Notes under the pieces: model-generated
What the model was told of the DNA's origin: nothing
Databases searched by the model: none
Seen by the model: only the letters and a program-made list of their open reading frames with translations
Assembly: GCF_900102465.1 (NCBI RefSeq)
Contig: NZ_FNBW01000005.1
Coordinates: forward strand, 186,001 to 250,000
Length of the DNA stretch: 64,000 nt
Origin: Thalassobaculum litoreum DSM 18839
GTDB lineage: Bacteria; Pseudomonadota; Alphaproteobacteria; Thalassobaculales; Thalassobaculaceae
Reading direction: 5' to 3'
Shown here: positions 40,659 through 48,939 of the stretch, piece after piece
Numbering within the stretch: position 1 is the stretch's first letter
How the letters are laid out: each line of letters begins with the position of its first letter
Made by a program: the position numbers and the translations under genes

Positions 40659-41156
40659 TCAGGGGTCGGAGAAATAGATCGCCGCCCCCAGGATCTTGAT
40701 CACCGTGCCGGCGTCATCGACGAGCGGCATCATGAGGCTCTCGAAGCGCTTGTAGTCCTTATCGACCCAGTTCAGCTGGCCGTGCGTGCGCACCGGCACG
40801 CGCCGCTGATAGATCAGCTTGTAGACGTCGAGCACCGGATGGCCGGCGGGAAAGGTTTCCTCGACCCTGCGGCCTGTCGTGTCGCGGTCCAGGATATCGG
40901 TGATCCGGGTGCCGATCAGGGAATAGGTGAAAGTCTGGCCCTCATGGTCGACGCGGACCATGAACAGGTCGCCGAGATGAGGGCGCAGGTTCAGCGGATC
41001 GATCCTGCTCGCCTTCGGCAGGTCGCCGCCGTCTTTCAGGGATTCCCAGTGCTGCAGCAGGTCACGCAAAGTCGGATGGCAGACCGCGGCCGATAGATCG
41101 GCGTAAAACCAAGGCGGGACATCAAAACCCGACGTGGGCAGGGGATTTGAAGACAT
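40659..41156 (-). CDS. PAS domain protein (PAS_5 family)
   Basis: A 165-residue stand-alone PAS protein of the PAS_5 group, common in Rhodospirillales and relatives. The core runs from DPLNLRPHLGDLFMV through YSLIGTRI to FESLMMPLVDDAG. It has no output domain. Convergent to the chemoreceptor gene with 32 bp between. The ligand and partner are unknown; heme or other small-molecule binding is possible but no ligand motif is evident. Confidence 0.75.
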   Translation of the reverse strand: MSSNPLPTSGFDVPPWFYADLSAAVCHPTLRDLLQHWESLKDGGDLPKASRIDPLNLRPHLGDLFMVRVDHEGQTFTYSLIGTRITDILDRDTTGRRVEETFPAGHPVLDVYKLIYQRRVPVRTHGQLNWVDKDYKRFESLMMPLVDDAGTVIKILGAAIYFSDP

Positions 41157-41267
41157 GGATTCCGCCGGTCTTTTTCTTATAATTCCCGTTCTACCATGGA
41201 CGGAGTCTTAGGGCCATTGGGTCGGATCGCCGCGCCCTGTCGATCATCCAGCAGTCTTTGGAGAGCT

Positions 41268-41310
41268 GAAAAGGAAACGGCCGCCGGCTCGATGATGAGC
41301 GCGGCGGCCG
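41268..41310 (-). terminator. Intrinsic terminator of the molybdenum hydroxylase operon
   Basis: A perfect 9-bp stem CGGCCGCCG/CGGCGGCCG (41278-41286 and 41302-41310), followed on the minus strand by TTTCCTTTTC. It lies 57 bases after the large-subunit stop. Confidence 0.75.
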
Positions 41311-41366
41311 GTCCTTCGGAACCGTGGCGTGCCGGTCAATGCCGGCACGCCCGATAGCGGTGTGGG

Positions 41367-43628
41367 TTACTCCGCGGCCTGCAGGCTGCTGTTGGCGTCG
41401 ATCGCCGCCAGGACGTTCGGCGGCGACAGCGGCAGATCGTCGATCCAGATGCCGAGCGCGTCGTGCACGGCGTTGCGGACGGCGGCCGGGCCCGGTACCA
41501 GCGGCACCTCGCCGACGCCGCGCACACCCTGCGGGTGCTTCGGGTTCGGGATCTCGATGATGCCGCAATCGAGCATCGGCAGGTCGGAACAGACCGGCAT
41601 CCGGTAGTCGAGGAAGCCCGGATTATCGACCTGACCCTTCTTGTTGTAGATGTACTCCTCGTTCAGCGCCCAACCGATCCCCTGGGCGACGCCGCCCTGG
41701 AGCTGGCCTTCCACGTAGCTCGGATGGATCGCCCGGCCGACATCCTGGAAGCAGGTGTAGCGGAGCACGCGCACGATCCCGAGATCGACATCCACCTCGA
41801 CGTCGCAGACATGGGTGGCGAAGCCACCCTCGGCACCGACGGTGTTGCTCTGGCTGCCGGCGCCGATCGGGCCGCCGGTGGCGTTCGCTTTGGCGGCCAG
41901 CTCCTCCAGGGACATGGAGGGGAAGTTGGCGCTGTGCTCGCCCATCGGACGCGCTTCGCCGCCCTCCCAGACCACCTGGGACGGATCGATGCCCCAGATC
42001 TTGGCGGCCCGGCCCTTGAGCTGCTCGATCACCTGCTCGGTCGACTCGGTGACCACCATGGCCGAGGCGAACAGCACGCGGCTGCCGCCGGTGAGGTTGC
42101 TGTAGCCGATGGACGCGGTATCGCCGATCTGCACCGACACCTGGTCGTAGTTGATGCCCAGAAGCTCGGCGGTGATGTTGGCGATGGACGCCCGCGAGCC
42201 GCCGATATCCGGGTGGCCCGTGGTCACCACGACGTTGCCGTCCTCGGTGATGTTCACCTGGGCGCTCGACTCGCCGCCGGCATTGAACCAGTAGCCCGAG
42301 GCCACGCCCCGGCCCTGGAACTTGCCGGTGAGCGGCGTGTTGTAGTGCTCGCTCTTCAGCGCCGCCTCCACGGTCTCGGCATAGCCGATGCGCGGATAGG
42401 TCGGGCCGTGGGCCGCCTTGGTGCCTTCCTTGGCGGCGTTCTTCAGCCGCAGCTTCAGCGGATCCATGCCGAGCTCGACGGCCAACTCGTCCAGCACGCT
42501 TTCCACCGCGAAGGCGCCGATCGGGGCACCCGGGGCGCGGTAGGCGGCGACCTTGGAGCGGTTGGACACCACGTCGTAGCCGAAGGAATGCACGTTCTTG
42601 ATGTCGTACGGCGCGAAGGCGCAGCCCGCTGCCCCGCGGATCGGCGAGCCCGGAAGGCAGCCGGCCTGCAGGTAGAAGGTGCCCTGGCCGGCGACGATGG
42701 TGCCGTCCTTCTTGGCGCCGATCTTGACCGTGCTCTTGGAGCCCGAGGTCGGGCCTGTGGCGCGCATGACCTCTTCGCGGGTCATGACCATCTTCACCGG
42801 ACGGCCGGACTTCTTCGACAGGATGGTGGCGACCGGCTCCAGATAGACGATGGTCTTGCCGCCGAATCCGCCGCCGATCTCAGCCGGGATGGCCTTGATG
42901 TTGGATTGCGGGATGCCGGTGAGATAGGCGGTCATCGCCCGGACCATGAACTGGCCCTGGCTGGAGCTCCAGATCGTGGTTCGGTTGTCGGGGGCGACGC
43001 TGACCACGCAGGCATGGGTCTCGATATAGCCTTGGTGCACCGGCTTGGTGGTGAAGCTGCGCTCGATGACCACGTCGGCCTCGGCGAAGCCGGCATCGAC
43101 GTCGCCAAGGGTGTGCTCCAGGGTGCCGGCGATGTTGGACGGCTTGCCGTCGAACTTCATGAAGTCGTGCAGGATCGGCGCGTCCTTGGCGATGGCATCG
43201 TCGATCTCGATGGCGAAGGGCAGGACGTCGTACTCGACCTCGATCAGCGCGCAGGCCTCGGCGGCGATCTCCTCGTTGATCGCGGCGACGGCGGCGATGG
43301 GATGGCCGTGGAACAGGACCTTTTCCTTGGCCAGCATGTTGCGGCTCATCCAGCGCATGTCCTGGATGCCGAGCGGCACCGGCGTGTCGACCGGGAAGTC
43401 GACGAAGTCGGCGGCGGTGGCCACCGCCTTCACGCCCGGCAGCGCCTCGGCCTTGGAGGTGTCGATCGACTTGATGGTCGCATGGGGGTGCGGGCTGCGC
43501 AGCACCTTGGCCCAGATCATCCCGGGCATGGTGGCGTCGGCCGCATAGGCGGCGCGGCCGGTGACCTTGTCGGCACCGTCGGGACGGACGGTGCGCTTAC
43601 CGATCCATTTGTTGCTCTGGTCGTTCAT
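41367..43628 (-). CDS. Xanthine dehydrogenase-family molybdopterin-binding subunit
   Basis: A 753-residue large subunit of a molybdenum hydroxylase. The molybdopterin motifs GGGFGGKT (about residue 275) and AYRAPGAPIGA are visible. GGVAQGIGWAL and the catalytic glutamate in GVGEVPLVP lie towards the C-terminus. Such enzymes hydroxylate C-H bonds of N-heterocycles, aldehydes or CO using water. The active-site loop here does not show the CO-dehydrogenase cysteine motif, so an organic heterocycle or aldehyde is more likely. The start overlaps the iron-sulfur subunit by four bases. The enzyme is cytoplasmic, as no Tat signal is seen. Confidence 0.9.
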   Translation of the reverse strand: MNDQSNKWIGKRTVRPDGADKVTGRAAYAADATMPGMIWAKVLRSPHPHATIKSIDTSKAEALPGVKAVATAADFVDFPVDTPVPLGIQDMRWMSRNMLAKEKVLFHGHPIAAVAAINEEIAAEACALIEVEYDVLPFAIEIDDAIAKDAPILHDFMKFDGKPSNIAGTLEHTLGDVDAGFAEADVVIERSFTTKPVHQGYIETHACVVSVAPDNRTTIWSSSQGQFMVRAMTAYLTGIPQSNIKAIPAEIGGGFGGKTIVYLEPVATILSKKSGRPVKMVMTREEVMRATGPTSGSKSTVKIGAKKDGTIVAGQGTFYLQAGCLPGSPIRGAAGCAFAPYDIKNVHSFGYDVVSNRSKVAAYRAPGAPIGAFAVESVLDELAVELGMDPLKLRLKNAAKEGTKAAHGPTYPRIGYAETVEAALKSEHYNTPLTGKFQGRGVASGYWFNAGGESSAQVNITEDGNVVVTTGHPDIGGSRASIANITAELLGINYDQVSVQIGDTASIGYSNLTGGSRVLFASAMVVTESTEQVIEQLKGRAAKIWGIDPSQVVWEGGEARPMGEHSANFPSMSLEELAAKANATGGPIGAGSQSNTVGAEGGFATHVCDVEVDVDLGIVRVLRYTCFQDVGRAIHPSYVEGQLQGGVAQGIGWALNEEYIYNKKGQVDNPGFLDYRMPVCSDLPMLDCGIIEIPNPKHPQGVRGVGEVPLVPGPAAVRNAVHDALGIWIDDLPLSPPNVLAAIDANSSLQAAE

Positions 43629-44107
43629 CGGGCAGCCTCCCGCATGTCGGCGGCGGTCTCCATGACCGCGCGGACGATCTTGTCGTAGCCGGTGCACCGG
43701 CACAGGTTGCCGGCGAGCCAGAAACGGACTTCGGTTTCGGTCGGATTCGGGTTGCGCTCCAGCAGCGACTTGGCCGCCACCAGCATGCCCGGGGTGCAGA
43801 TGCCGCACTGCAGGGCGGCGGATTCCAGGAACTTCTGCTGCAGCGGGTGCAGCTTGTCGGGCGCTGCCATGCCCTCGATCGTCTCGATCTCGTGTCCGTC
43901 GGCCTCGGCCGCGAGCATCAGGCAGGAGCAGACCAGCCGGCCGTCCAGGGTGATGCTGCAGGCGCCGCAGTCGCCCGTGCCGCAGCCTTCCTTGGATCCG
44001 GTGAGGCCGAGCGTGTCGCGCAGCGCGTCCAGCATGCTGTCCGCCGCGTCGCACAGGAACTCGGTCGGCTCGCCGTTGATGGTGGTGGAAACGTGAATCT
44101 TCGCCAT
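43625..44107 (-). CDS. Molybdenum hydroxylase 2Fe-2S subunit
   Basis: A 160-residue small subunit with two [2Fe-2S] clusters. The N-terminal plant-type ferredoxin domain has CGTGDCGAC plus a later cysteine, and the C-terminal helical domain has CGICTPG and CRCTGY. It carries electrons from the molybdenum centre to the FAD subunit. It overlaps the large-subunit gene by four bases and follows the FAD-subunit gene by five bases. Confidence 0.94.
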   Translation of the reverse strand: MAKIHVSTTINGEPTEFLCDAADSMLDALRDTLGLTGSKEGCGTGDCGACSITLDGRLVCSCLMLAAEADGHEIETIEGMAAPDKLHPLQQKFLESAALQCGICTPGMLVAAKSLLERNPNPTETEVRFWLAGNLCRCTGYDKIVRAVMETAADMREAAR

Positions 44108-44112
44108 TGGTA

Positions 44113-44982
44113 TCAGGTCCTCCCGGCGCGTTCGGCGGCGATTGCGGTCGTGCGTTTGAGCAGCACGCCGGCCACCTTTGTTCGGTAAGCGATGGTCCCG
44201 CGCTTGTCGTCGATCGGGTTGCAGGCCGCAGAGCAGGCGGCGGCGGCCTTCTCGATCGCGGCATCGTCGAGCGTGCTGCCGATCAGCGCCTTGGCGGCGT
44301 CCTCCACGAGCAGCACTGTCGGGGCGACGGCGCCCAGGCCGACGCGGGCGGCGGTGCAGGTGCCCCCCTCCAGGGTCAGGCTGACGCCGACGCCGACCAC
44401 GGCGATGTCCATCTCCGTGCGCGGGATCATCCGCAGATAGGCGTCGCTCGACCCTTTGGGACGTGCGGGGAAGGTGAAGCTGACGAGGATCTCGCCCGGC
44501 TTCAGGTTGGTCTTGCCGGGCCCGGCGGGCACGTCCTCGACCTTGAGCTCACGGCTGCCGTTCGGTCCCTTGATCGTCGCCACGGCACCGGCCGCGACCA
44601 GGGCGGGGACCGCATCGCCGGCCGGCGATCCGTTGCACAGGTTGCCGCCCATGGAGGCGCGGCCCTGCACCTGGGTGGAGCCGATCAGGTTCAGCGCCTC
44701 CAACACGCCCGGCCAGGCCTTGCCGAAGTCCGGGTCCTCCTCGAGGGCTGCGCCCGAGATGGCGGCGCCGATCTTGAAGCCGCCATCGGCGGTCCTCTCG
44801 ATCGCCGTCAGTTCCGGGATCTTCTTCACGTCGAGGATGGTGCTCGGCTTCAGGAGGCCGGAGCGCATCTGCACCAGAAGATCGGTTCCGCCGGCGAGAA
44901 TGCGCGCGGCGCCCTCGGCCGCGGCGTATTGGGCGATCGCATCGTCGAGCGTCTGCGGCGCCAGATATCGAATGTCGGACAT
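44113..44982 (-). CDS. Molybdenum hydroxylase FAD-binding subunit
   Basis: A 289-residue CoxM/XdhB-type FAD subunit. ILAGGTDLLVQMRSG (about residue 28) binds the FAD pyrophosphate, SMGGNLCNGSPAGDA is the second FAD motif, and a CO_deh_flav_C domain closes the chain. ATG 44982 matches the family start MSDIRYLAP; an upstream in-frame start would add 11 basic residues. First of the three hydroxylase genes in reading order, 149 bp after the amidohydrolase gene. Confidence 0.9.
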   Translation of the reverse strand: MSDIRYLAPQTLDDAIAQYAAAEGAARILAGGTDLLVQMRSGLLKPSTILDVKKIPELTAIERTADGGFKIGAAISGAALEEDPDFGKAWPGVLEALNLIGSTQVQGRASMGGNLCNGSPAGDAVPALVAAGAVATIKGPNGSRELKVEDVPAGPGKTNLKPGEILVSFTFPARPKGSSDAYLRMIPRTEMDIAVVGVGVSLTLEGGTCTAARVGLGAVAPTVLLVEDAAKALIGSTLDDAAIEKAAAACSAACNPIDDKRGTIAYRTKVAGVLLKRTTAIAAERAGRT

Positions 44983-45005
44983 GGCCCTTCTCGTTTTCCT
45001 TTCCC

Positions 45006-45064
45006 GGACCCGCATCCCGATGACGCGGGGTCCCCTCTTCTGCGGGGGATTGCATACAAAATGC
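45006..45064. other. Hairpin and palindrome in the gap before the FAD-subunit gene
   Basis: GGACCCGC/GCGGGGTCC (45006-45033) forms a bulged stem. GCAT-N5-ATGC (45052-45064) lies beside it. The gap may hold a second promoter for the hydroxylase genes, or a processing site between the amidohydrolase and hydroxylase messages. Confidence 0.35.
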
Positions 45065-45131
45065 TCCGTCGCGTCAGGCTACGACGGCGAAAGCGACTCG
45101 GTCACCCCCCAAAGATTTCGGGGGATTTCAC

Positions 45132-46760
45132 TCAACGCTGGTGGACGACTCTACCGCCTATGACCGTCATGTCGACCTGCACTTCGCGAATCTCTTCGGT
45201 CGGAATCGAGAAATAGTCCCGGTCGAGCACCGCGACGTCGGCCAGCTTGCCGATTTCCAGCGAGCCCTTCAGGTGTTCCTCGCGGCCGGAATGGGCGCCG
45301 AGCCAGGTATAGGCGTTGAGCGCCTCGGTCGGGGTGATCGCCTGGGAGGCGTCCAGGTCGCCGCCGGTATCCGACATGCGGTTGACCATCGACCACAGCG
45401 CCAGGAACGGGTTCGCCTGACAGACCATGGCATCGGAATGGCCGGGGGCGGGGATCCCGGCGTCGATCATCGCGCGGTGCGGCCACATGCGGGCCATGGC
45501 CTGCTGGCCGCGGTTGGCGATATAGGCGTCGCCCAGGTCGTACATGAAGCCCGTGGCCGAGCTGTCGATCACGCTGAGCTTCTTCAGGCGCTCCTGAAGG
45601 GGCGGGGTGACGTAGCAGCAATGCTCGACCCGCATCCGGTGGTCCTCCATCGGGTGCTGCTCCAGACAGTACTCGATGGCGTCCAGCGCGAAATCGATGC
45701 CGCGGTCGCCCACGCCCTCGATCATCACCTGCAGCCCGGCCTTGTGGGCGGCCAGCGCCCGGCGCTTCAGGTCCTCCAGCTCGTACAGCAGGACGCCGGT
45801 ATTCGGCTCCGGCTCGCCTTTGATCTTCTTGCCGACATAGGGCTCGTAATAGGCGGCGGTGCGGCCGGAGGTGGAGCAGTCCGGGCACCACTCGACGCCG
45901 ATGATCCGCACCCAGTCGTCGCCGAAACCGGAGCGGATGCCTGCCGCGGTCAGCGATTCCACGAGGCCCGCCTCGCGGCCCGAGGCGATGATGCCGACCC
46001 GCATGTTCAGGCGACCCTGGTCCTTCATCATCTGGTAGGCGCGGATGCCCTTGGACGGGGTCAGCGAGTTGTAGACCGAGGTGATGCCGTAGGAGGTCCA
46101 CTCCGCGAATACCTTCTCCAGCCCGGCGGCGATGCTGTCCGGCGTGTCGCCGTCATGCACCCGGTCGAGGAACAGATGGGCCGCCGTCTCGCGCACGATG
46201 CCGGTCAGCTTGCCGGTTTCGGGATGCTTGTCGAAGGCGCCGAATTCCGGCGGTTGGGTGGTCTCGTCGATGCCGAGCTCGGCGAAGGCGCGGCTGTTCG
46301 CCAGGCCGATATGGCCGTCGGTGCGCAGGATGAAGAGCGGGCGGCCCTGGGCGGCCTGGTCCAGTTCCTCGATGGTCGGATAGCCGCCGGACTTGTTCTC
46401 GTTCAGACGGTACCCGGCGACCCATTCGTCGGGTCTCTTGCTCGCCGCCACGTCGGACAGGCGGGCCAGCAGCGCCTCGCGGCTCTGGATCCGGTCGGGG
46501 CTCAGCAGCTCCCAGGAGGCGAGGCGGGCGGCGTAGGCGTCGGGGTGATTGTGGCTGTCGACGATGCCGGGGATGGCGGTGCGGCCCCCCAGGTCGACGA
46601 CCTTGGTCTCCGGCCCGATCAGTGCCTTGACCTCGGCGTTGTTGCCGAGCGCCACGATCCGGCCGTCGCGCGCCGCCAGCGCCTGCGCGAAGCTACCGGC
46701 CGCATCCATGGTGGCGATACGCCCGTTGGTCATCACCAGGTCGGCGGCGAGGCTCGTCAT
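45132..46760 (-). CDS. YtcJ-type amidohydrolase (amidohydrolase 3 family)
   Basis: A 542-residue amidohydrolase of the YtcJ group. The metal-binding HNH is in VDSHNHPDAY (about residue 65), DGHIGLANSRA lies near 150 and the C-terminal region shows GHSDAMV and SLEIGKLADVAVLD. Members hydrolyse N-acyl or formamide-like bonds, for example on indole derivatives, but many have no known substrate. The position directly upstream of the molybdenum hydroxylase genes suggests a shared heterocycle or amide pathway. ATG 46760 gives the usual N-terminus. Confidence 0.82.
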   Translation of the reverse strand: MTSLAADLVMTNGRIATMDAAGSFAQALAARDGRIVALGNNAEVKALIGPETKVVDLGGRTAIPGIVDSHNHPDAYAARLASWELLSPDRIQSREALLARLSDVAASKRPDEWVAGYRLNENKSGGYPTIEELDQAAQGRPLFILRTDGHIGLANSRAFAELGIDETTQPPEFGAFDKHPETGKLTGIVRETAAHLFLDRVHDGDTPDSIAAGLEKVFAEWTSYGITSVYNSLTPSKGIRAYQMMKDQGRLNMRVGIIASGREAGLVESLTAAGIRSGFGDDWVRIIGVEWCPDCSTSGRTAAYYEPYVGKKIKGEPEPNTGVLLYELEDLKRRALAAHKAGLQVMIEGVGDRGIDFALDAIEYCLEQHPMEDHRMRVEHCCYVTPPLQERLKKLSVIDSSATGFMYDLGDAYIANRGQQAMARMWPHRAMIDAGIPAPGHSDAMVCQANPFLALWSMVNRMSDTGGDLDASQAITPTEALNAYTWLGAHSGREEHLKGSLEIGKLADVAVLDRDYFSIPTEEIREVQVDMTVIGGRVVHQR

Positions 46761-46814
46761 GTAAGTCTCCGGCTGTGCTTGCGCGGGAAGGGAGGGCATG
46801 CTGTGCGCCCGCCA

Positions 46815-46828
46815 ATCCTCGCGAGGAT
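46815..46828. promoter_or_regulatory. Palindrome in the divergent amidohydrolase/MBL promoter region
   Basis: ATCCTCGCGAGGAT is a perfect 14-bp palindrome in the 131-bp gap between two divergent genes. It may be an operator; no adjacent regulator gene is present. Confidence 0.35.
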
Positions 46829-46891
46829 CGCTGTGCCAGACAAGCGCCCTTCCTCGCGGCCTCCGTTTTTCGCCTGATCAGGGAGACAGCG

Positions 46892-47692
46892 ATGCTGCCC
46901 GGTTCCATCCCCGGCCCGACTTTCGACCGCCTGCCGACCGCCGACAACTGGTTCGCCATCGAATGGCTGCCCCTCGGCGTGCTGCGGATCTGGGAGCCGC
47001 ATGTCTCCCGCCTGCTGCGGGCCAACATGTTCCTGGTGCGCGGCCGCGACCGCGACCTGCTGGTGGATGCGGGAATGGGTGTGTGCAGCCTGCGCCGCTT
47101 TCTCGACCCGTTCATCGACAAGCCGGTGGTGCACGTTCTGAGCCATGCCCATGTGGATCACATCGGCTCGGCCCACGAGTTCGCCGAAGACCTGCGCATG
47201 CACGCGGCCGAGGCGGAGGTGATGCGCAACCCGCCGGCCGACCTGCAGCTCTCCTTCGACGGGTACAGCGAGAAACGGAAGGAAGACCTGCGGAAGTCCG
47301 GCTTCGATGTGTCGGGCGCGCTGATCGCCGCCTCGCCGTCGCCGTCGTTCCAGCCGGAAACGTGGCGCATCCCCGGGGTGGAGCCGACCGCGCTGCTGGC
47401 CGAGGGCGACGCGGTGGATCTCGGCGATCGCAGCTTCCAGGTGCTGCACACGCCGGGCCACAGTCCCGGCTCGATCTGTCTGTGGGAGGCGGAAACGGGT
47501 GTCCTCCTCGGCGGCGATACGATCTACGATGGCCTCCTGATCGACACCCTGCCGGACAGCGATCCCGCTGCCTATGCTGTTTCTATGCGCAGGCTAAAAC
47601 AACTAAATGTCTCTGCGGTGCATGGCGGACACAGGGAAAGCTTCGGTCCCGCGAAGTATCAATTTCTAATTGATCAATATTTGGGCATTTAA
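46892..47692 (+). CDS. Metallo-beta-lactamase-fold hydrolase
   Basis: A 266-residue MBL-fold enzyme. The zinc motif SHAHVDHIG is at about residues 81-89, a further ligand is in HTPGHSPGS and the aspartate in LLGGDTIYDG. It is a two-metal hydrolase of the glyoxalase-II-like branch; the substrate is unknown. GGGAGA precedes the ATG. The last 40 codons are unusually rich in A/T-ending codons compared with the rest. The gene lies directly upstream of the polyamine-type importer on the same strand. Confidence 0.83.
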   Translation: MLPGSIPGPTFDRLPTADNWFAIEWLPLGVLRIWEPHVSRLLRANMFLVRGRDRDLLVDAGMGVCSLRRFLDPFIDKPVVHVLSHAHVDHIGSAHEFAEDLRMHAAEAEVMRNPPADLQLSFDGYSEKRKEDLRKSGFDVSGALIAASPSPSFQPETWRIPGVEPTALLAEGDAVDLGDRSFQVLHTPGHSPGSICLWEAETGVLLGGDTIYDGLLIDTLPDSDPAAYAVSMRRLKQLNVSAVHGGHRESFGPAKYQFLIDQYLGI

Positions 47693-47708
47693 TGCTCGAT
47701 ATTTGGGC
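47677..47708 (+). promoter_or_regulatory. Direct repeats ATATTTGGGC, 22 bp apart
   Basis: The ten-base word occurs at 47677-47686 and 47699-47708, a period of two helical turns. It spans the MBL stop codon, about 70 bp before the polyamine-type ABC operon. The same word is half of the inverted repeat at 2313-2327. A shared regulator site is inferred. Confidence 0.4.
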
Positions 47709-47776
47709 TTGCGCGCCTGTTGCCTAAAAGCGCAGCATACCGGTCTCGCTATTCGGTGAGTAAGGGATACACACAC

Positions 47777-48883
47777 ATGCCGGACGGATCGACCGGGGCG
47801 CGGAGCGGCCACGCCCTGTCATTGCGGAACCTTTCGAAGGTCTATGGATCGCTTGCCGCGGTCGACGGTGTCGACCTGGATGTTCCGCGCGGATCGTTCC
47901 TCACGTTGCTGGGCCCGTCCGGCTCCGGCAAGACGACGATTTTGATGGCGATCGCCGGCTTCGTGGAGCCGAGCGGCGGCAGCATCCTGCTGGACGACAA
48001 GGACATCACCCGGTTCCCGCCGGACAAGCGGAACTTCGGCATGGTCTTCCAGGGCTATGCCCTGTTCCCGCATATGACCGTGGCGGACAACATCTGGTTC
48101 CCGCTCAAGGTGCGCGGCGTCTCCAAGGCGGATGCCTCGGCGAAGATCAAGAGCGCGCTGGAGCTGGTGCAGATGGGCCATCTGGCCGAGCGCTATCCCT
48201 CGCAGCTATCCGGCGGCCAGCAGCAGCGCGTCGCGCTCGCCCGCGCCATCGTCTTCGAGCCTGACCTGCTGCTGCTCGACGAGCCGCTGTCGGCGCTGGA
48301 CAAGAAGCTGCGCGCCGACCTGCAATGGGAGCTGAAATCGCTGCACCAGCGCCTGGGCACCACGTTCATCTACGTCACCCACGATCAGGAAGAGGCGCTG
48401 TCCATGTCGGACACGATCATCATCCTGCGTGACGGCAAGATCGAGCAGCAGGGCCAGCCGGGCGCCCTCTACGAGAAGCCGGCCACCCGTTTCGTCGCCG
48501 ACTTCCTGGGAAAATCCAACTTCCTGCAGGGCACGGTGGGCGAGAAGAAGGACGGCGCCTTCACCTATGTCTGCGGCGGCCAGCCGCTGGTGCAGGTCGG
48601 GGCGGCCGAACATACCAAGGTGAACGGCGACGTCGTCGTGGCCCTGCGCCCGGAGAAGATCGCGCTCTCGGCCGAGCGGCCGGCGGCGACCAATGCGGTC
48701 TCCGGCAAGATCACCGCCTTCAACTACTACGGCTCGGCCTATCATTTTCAGGTGCAGACCGAGGCGCTGGGCGAACTGATCGCCACCACGCCGGCCTGGA
48801 CCTGTCAGATCGAGCCGTCGATCGGTAACACGATCTGGCTCGGTTGGGAGCCGGACGCGTCCGTGGTCGTCCGCGACCGCTGA
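47777..48883 (+). CDS. potA: Polyamine-type ABC transporter ATPase (PotA family)
   Basis: A 368-residue ATPase. Walker A GPSGSGKTT is at about residue 49, the signature LSGGQQQRVALARA near 145, Walker B LLLLDEPLSALD near 168 and the H-loop VTHDQEEAL near 202. A C-terminal TOBE_2 domain (about 290-360) is typical of PotA and related importers. ATG 47777 gives the compact family N-terminus. First gene of an A-D-B-C type importer operon whose substrate may be a polyamine or a related cationic or amino compound. Confidence 0.88.
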   Translation: MPDGSTGARSGHALSLRNLSKVYGSLAAVDGVDLDVPRGSFLTLLGPSGSGKTTILMAIAGFVEPSGGSILLDDKDITRFPPDKRNFGMVFQGYALFPHMTVADNIWFPLKVRGVSKADASAKIKSALELVQMGHLAERYPSQLSGGQQQRVALARAIVFEPDLLLLDEPLSALDKKLRADLQWELKSLHQRLGTTFIYVTHDQEEALSMSDTIIILRDGKIEQQGQPGALYEKPATRFVADFLGKSNFLQGTVGEKKDGAFTYVCGGQPLVQVGAAEHTKVNGDVVVALRPEKIALSAERPAATNAVSGKITAFNYYGSAYHFQVQTEALGELIATTPAWTCQIEPSIGNTIWLGWEPDASVVVRDR

Positions 48884-48939
48884 AACCTTTAGAAATCCGC
48901 GGTTGGCAGGGGGCCGGCCGCCAATGTGAGGAGCCTGGC

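Noticed and set aside
41367-44264. A single 965-residue hydroxylase polypeptide
   Set aside because: The frame stays open upstream of 43628 only as a shadow of the iron-sulfur gene; the true start is at the ATGA overlap.
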